This document shows positions 53,256 through 54,576 of a DNA stretch of 54,576 nucleotides, in pieces (within the stretch, counting starts at the first letter, position 1; every line of letters begins with the position of its first letter). Under the pieces are notes generated by a model, which did no database searches, had not been told where the DNA came from, and worked only from the letters and a program-made list of their open reading frames with translations. Both the position numbers and the translations under genes were made by a program. Where the stretch lies: assembly GCA_023443455.1 (NCBI GenBank), contig JAEZUE010000031.1, positions 1 through 54,576 on the forward strand, given 5' to 3'. This DNA is from Verrucomicrobiota bacterium. Its GTDB lineage: Bacteria; Verrucomicrobiota; Verrucomicrobiia; Opitutales; Opitutaceae.

Positions 53256-54576
53256 ATGTTCCCCTCCGTTTCCTTTCTCGCCGTGGCCGTGGCGACCTGG
53301 TTCGGCCCGGCCCAAGCCAGCTTCGACGCCCCCGTACCGGGCAACCCCTACGATTTTCGCGCCAACGATGTGCGGGTCGTGTTCACCGCCGACGACGGGC
53401 ACCGCGAGGAGCGCCTCGCCTATTTCGCCGACGGTCGCTGGCACGCGCGGCTCGTGACCGCGCGTCCCGGCGCCTATCGCGCCTCGATCGAGCGCAACGG
53501 TGTGCCGTTGGCGGCGGCGCCGGTCGCGCTCGAGGTGGCGGCCGCGCCGCGCCCCGGACCGGGCTTCGTGCGGGCCGAGGGCACGCGTTTCCGCCACGAC
53601 GACGGGAGTCCGTATTTTCCGGTCGGCTACAACCTCGGCTGGCACTATCCCGCCCAGCCGACGATCCCCGAGCAGCTGGCGCAGATGGGGGCGGCGGGGT
53701 TGAACTGGACGCGCATCTGGGCGTGCGCGTGGGACGGGAAGAACCCGTTCTTCAGCCGCGGGCGCGAGCACCCGCCGTTGGGCGAGCTGCGGCCCGACGT
53801 GCTCGAACAGTGGGACGGGATCGTGGCGGCGGCGGAGGCTTCGGGGGTGCGGCTGCAGCTGGTGCTTTTCCACCACGGGCTGTTCAGCACGCGCAACGAC
53901 TCGAACTGGGCGGAGCACGCGTGGAACCGCGCCAACGGGGGCTTCCTCGACCGGCCGCAGGACTTCTTCACCGACCCGACCGCCAAGGAGTATTCGAAAC
54001 GTTGGTTGCGGCACGCGGTGGCCCGCTGGGGGCATTCGCCGGCGATCCTGGCGTGGGAGCTGTTCAACGAGGTCGAGTGGGTCGACACCGCCCAGATCGA
54101 CCGCGACTGGCCGACGGTGATCGGCTGGCATGCCGAGATGGCCGCGTTCCTGCGGGAGATCGACCCGTACCGGCACCTCGTCACGACCAGCGCGGCGGCC
54201 GACGAGCCGGAACTCTATCGGGCGATGGACTTCCACCAGCCCCACACGTATCCACGCGATGTGTTCGTGGGGATCGCGGGTCGGCCGCCGCCGGCCGACA
54301 AGCCGTGGTTCTTCGGCGAGTTCGGCCGCGGCACCTGGGAGGAGAATGCCGACGAGCACCTCGTGGTGCGGGACGGCCTCTGGGCGGGCATCCTGGCGGG
54401 GCATGCCGGGGCGGCGCAGTACTGGTTCTGGGACCGGGTGACGAAGCTCGGGCTCGAGCCGGAGTTTCGCCGGGCCACGCGTGTCGTTGAGATTTCTGGA
54501 CTGCCGGGCTGGGCGCAGGCCGCGCCCCGCGCGGTGCGGGTCGAGGGGGCGCCGCGCGCGCCGCTCGCGGTGGCGC
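53256..54576 (+). CDS. Secreted GH5-like glycoside hydrolase with DUF5060-like N-terminal domain, 3' end cut by window edge
   Basis: The frame starting at ATG 53256 runs open to the window's last base (about 440 codons). A signal peptide (FPSVSFLAVAVATWFGPAQA) is followed by a beta-sandwich of the DUF5060 type (NPYDFRANDVRVVFTADDG). A GH5-like TIM barrel comes next: FPVGYNLGWHY, ILAWELFNEVEWVD with the acid/base Glu, FHQPHTYP and WFFGEFGRGTW with the nucleophile Glu. Such enzymes cut beta-linked polysaccharides. The exact subfamily cannot be named. The C-terminal domain lies outside the window. Confidence 0.85.
   Translation, partial: MFPSVSFLAVAVATWFGPAQASFDAPVPGNPYDFRANDVRVVFTADDGHREERLAYFADGRWHARLVTARPGAYRASIERNGVPLAAAPVALEVAAAPRPGPGFVRAEGTRFRHDDGSPYFPVGYNLGWHYPAQPTIPEQLAQMGAAGLNWTRIWACAWDGKNPFFSRGREHPPLGELRPDVLEQWDGIVAAAEASGVRLQLVLFHHGLFSTRNDSNWAEHAWNRANGGFLDRPQDFFTDPTAKEYSKRWLRHAVARWGHSPAILAWELFNEVEWVDTAQIDRDWPTVIGWHAEMAAFLREIDPYRHLVTTSAAADEPELYRAMDFHQPHTYPRDVFVGIAGRPPPADKPWFFGEFGRGTWEENADEHLVVRDGLWAGILAGHAGAAQYWFWDRVTKLGLEPEFRRATRVVEISGLPGWAQAAPRAVRVEGAPRAPLAVA

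Overview
This 54.6 kb window is GC-rich and densely coded. The gene content points to a Verrucomicrobiota chromosome, most likely Opitutaceae (inference). The evidence is plant- and algal-glycan enzymes (GH94, GH39, GH31, a GH5-like enzyme), a large TonB receptor, an OpcA-type pentose phosphate operon, many ATGA-coupled genes with weak Shine-Dalgarno sites, and a heavy load of short palindromic repeats between genes. I see no rRNA, tRNA, CRISPR array, transposase or prophage.

Layout. 1-1874: 3' part of a GH94 disaccharide phosphorylase. 1875-5279: repeats, then a toxin-antitoxin cluster (antitoxin plus RelE/ParE toxin, a HEPN-like protein, an MNT nucleotidyltransferase, a HigB/HigA-type pair). 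5323-11403: PhzF, a decayed GH94 fragment, a protein resembling eukaryotic arginine methyltransferases, GH39 and RarD. 12376-16507: beta-propeller phytase and TonB receptor. 17554-18660: tRNA-dihydrouridine synthase. 18803-24727: a six-gene ebo-type metabolite-traffic cluster. 25134-32789: L,D-transpeptidase, acyl-ACP thioesterase, SMP-30/gluconolactonase, a YchJ-like SEC-C protein and an esterase carrying a 5'-nucleotidase-C-like tail. 33073-37083: MlaEFD-type lipid ABC transporter led by an exported WPL-repeat protein. 37302-42214: RsmD, metallophosphoesterase, RsmE and a bile-acid:Na+ symporter-like protein. 42392-45794: zwf-opcA-pgl. 45805-46421: VapBC. 46685-54576: DUF2237, GH31 with PA14, a CobB-like sirtuin, a second PhzF, MtnA, and the 5' part of a GH5-like glycosidase.

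The strongest whole-window pattern is in the gaps. Most intergenic repeats follow one plan: a GTAG or GTGG tetranucleotide followed by a hairpin. The stem sequence differs between families while base pairing is kept, as in REP elements. Four hairpin types build tandem arrays with two periods. The period is about 191 bp when a GTCC/CCGGT pair is present and 110 bp when it is absent. A 36-bp perfect palindrome is nested at the same point of one module at two loci.

The genes fit a polysaccharide-feeding bacterium. It would import oligosaccharides, cleave or phosphorolyse them, and run the oxidative pentose phosphate branch. The ebo cluster may move or modify an isoprenoid- or cyclitol-linked metabolite whose identity cannot be read from this window.
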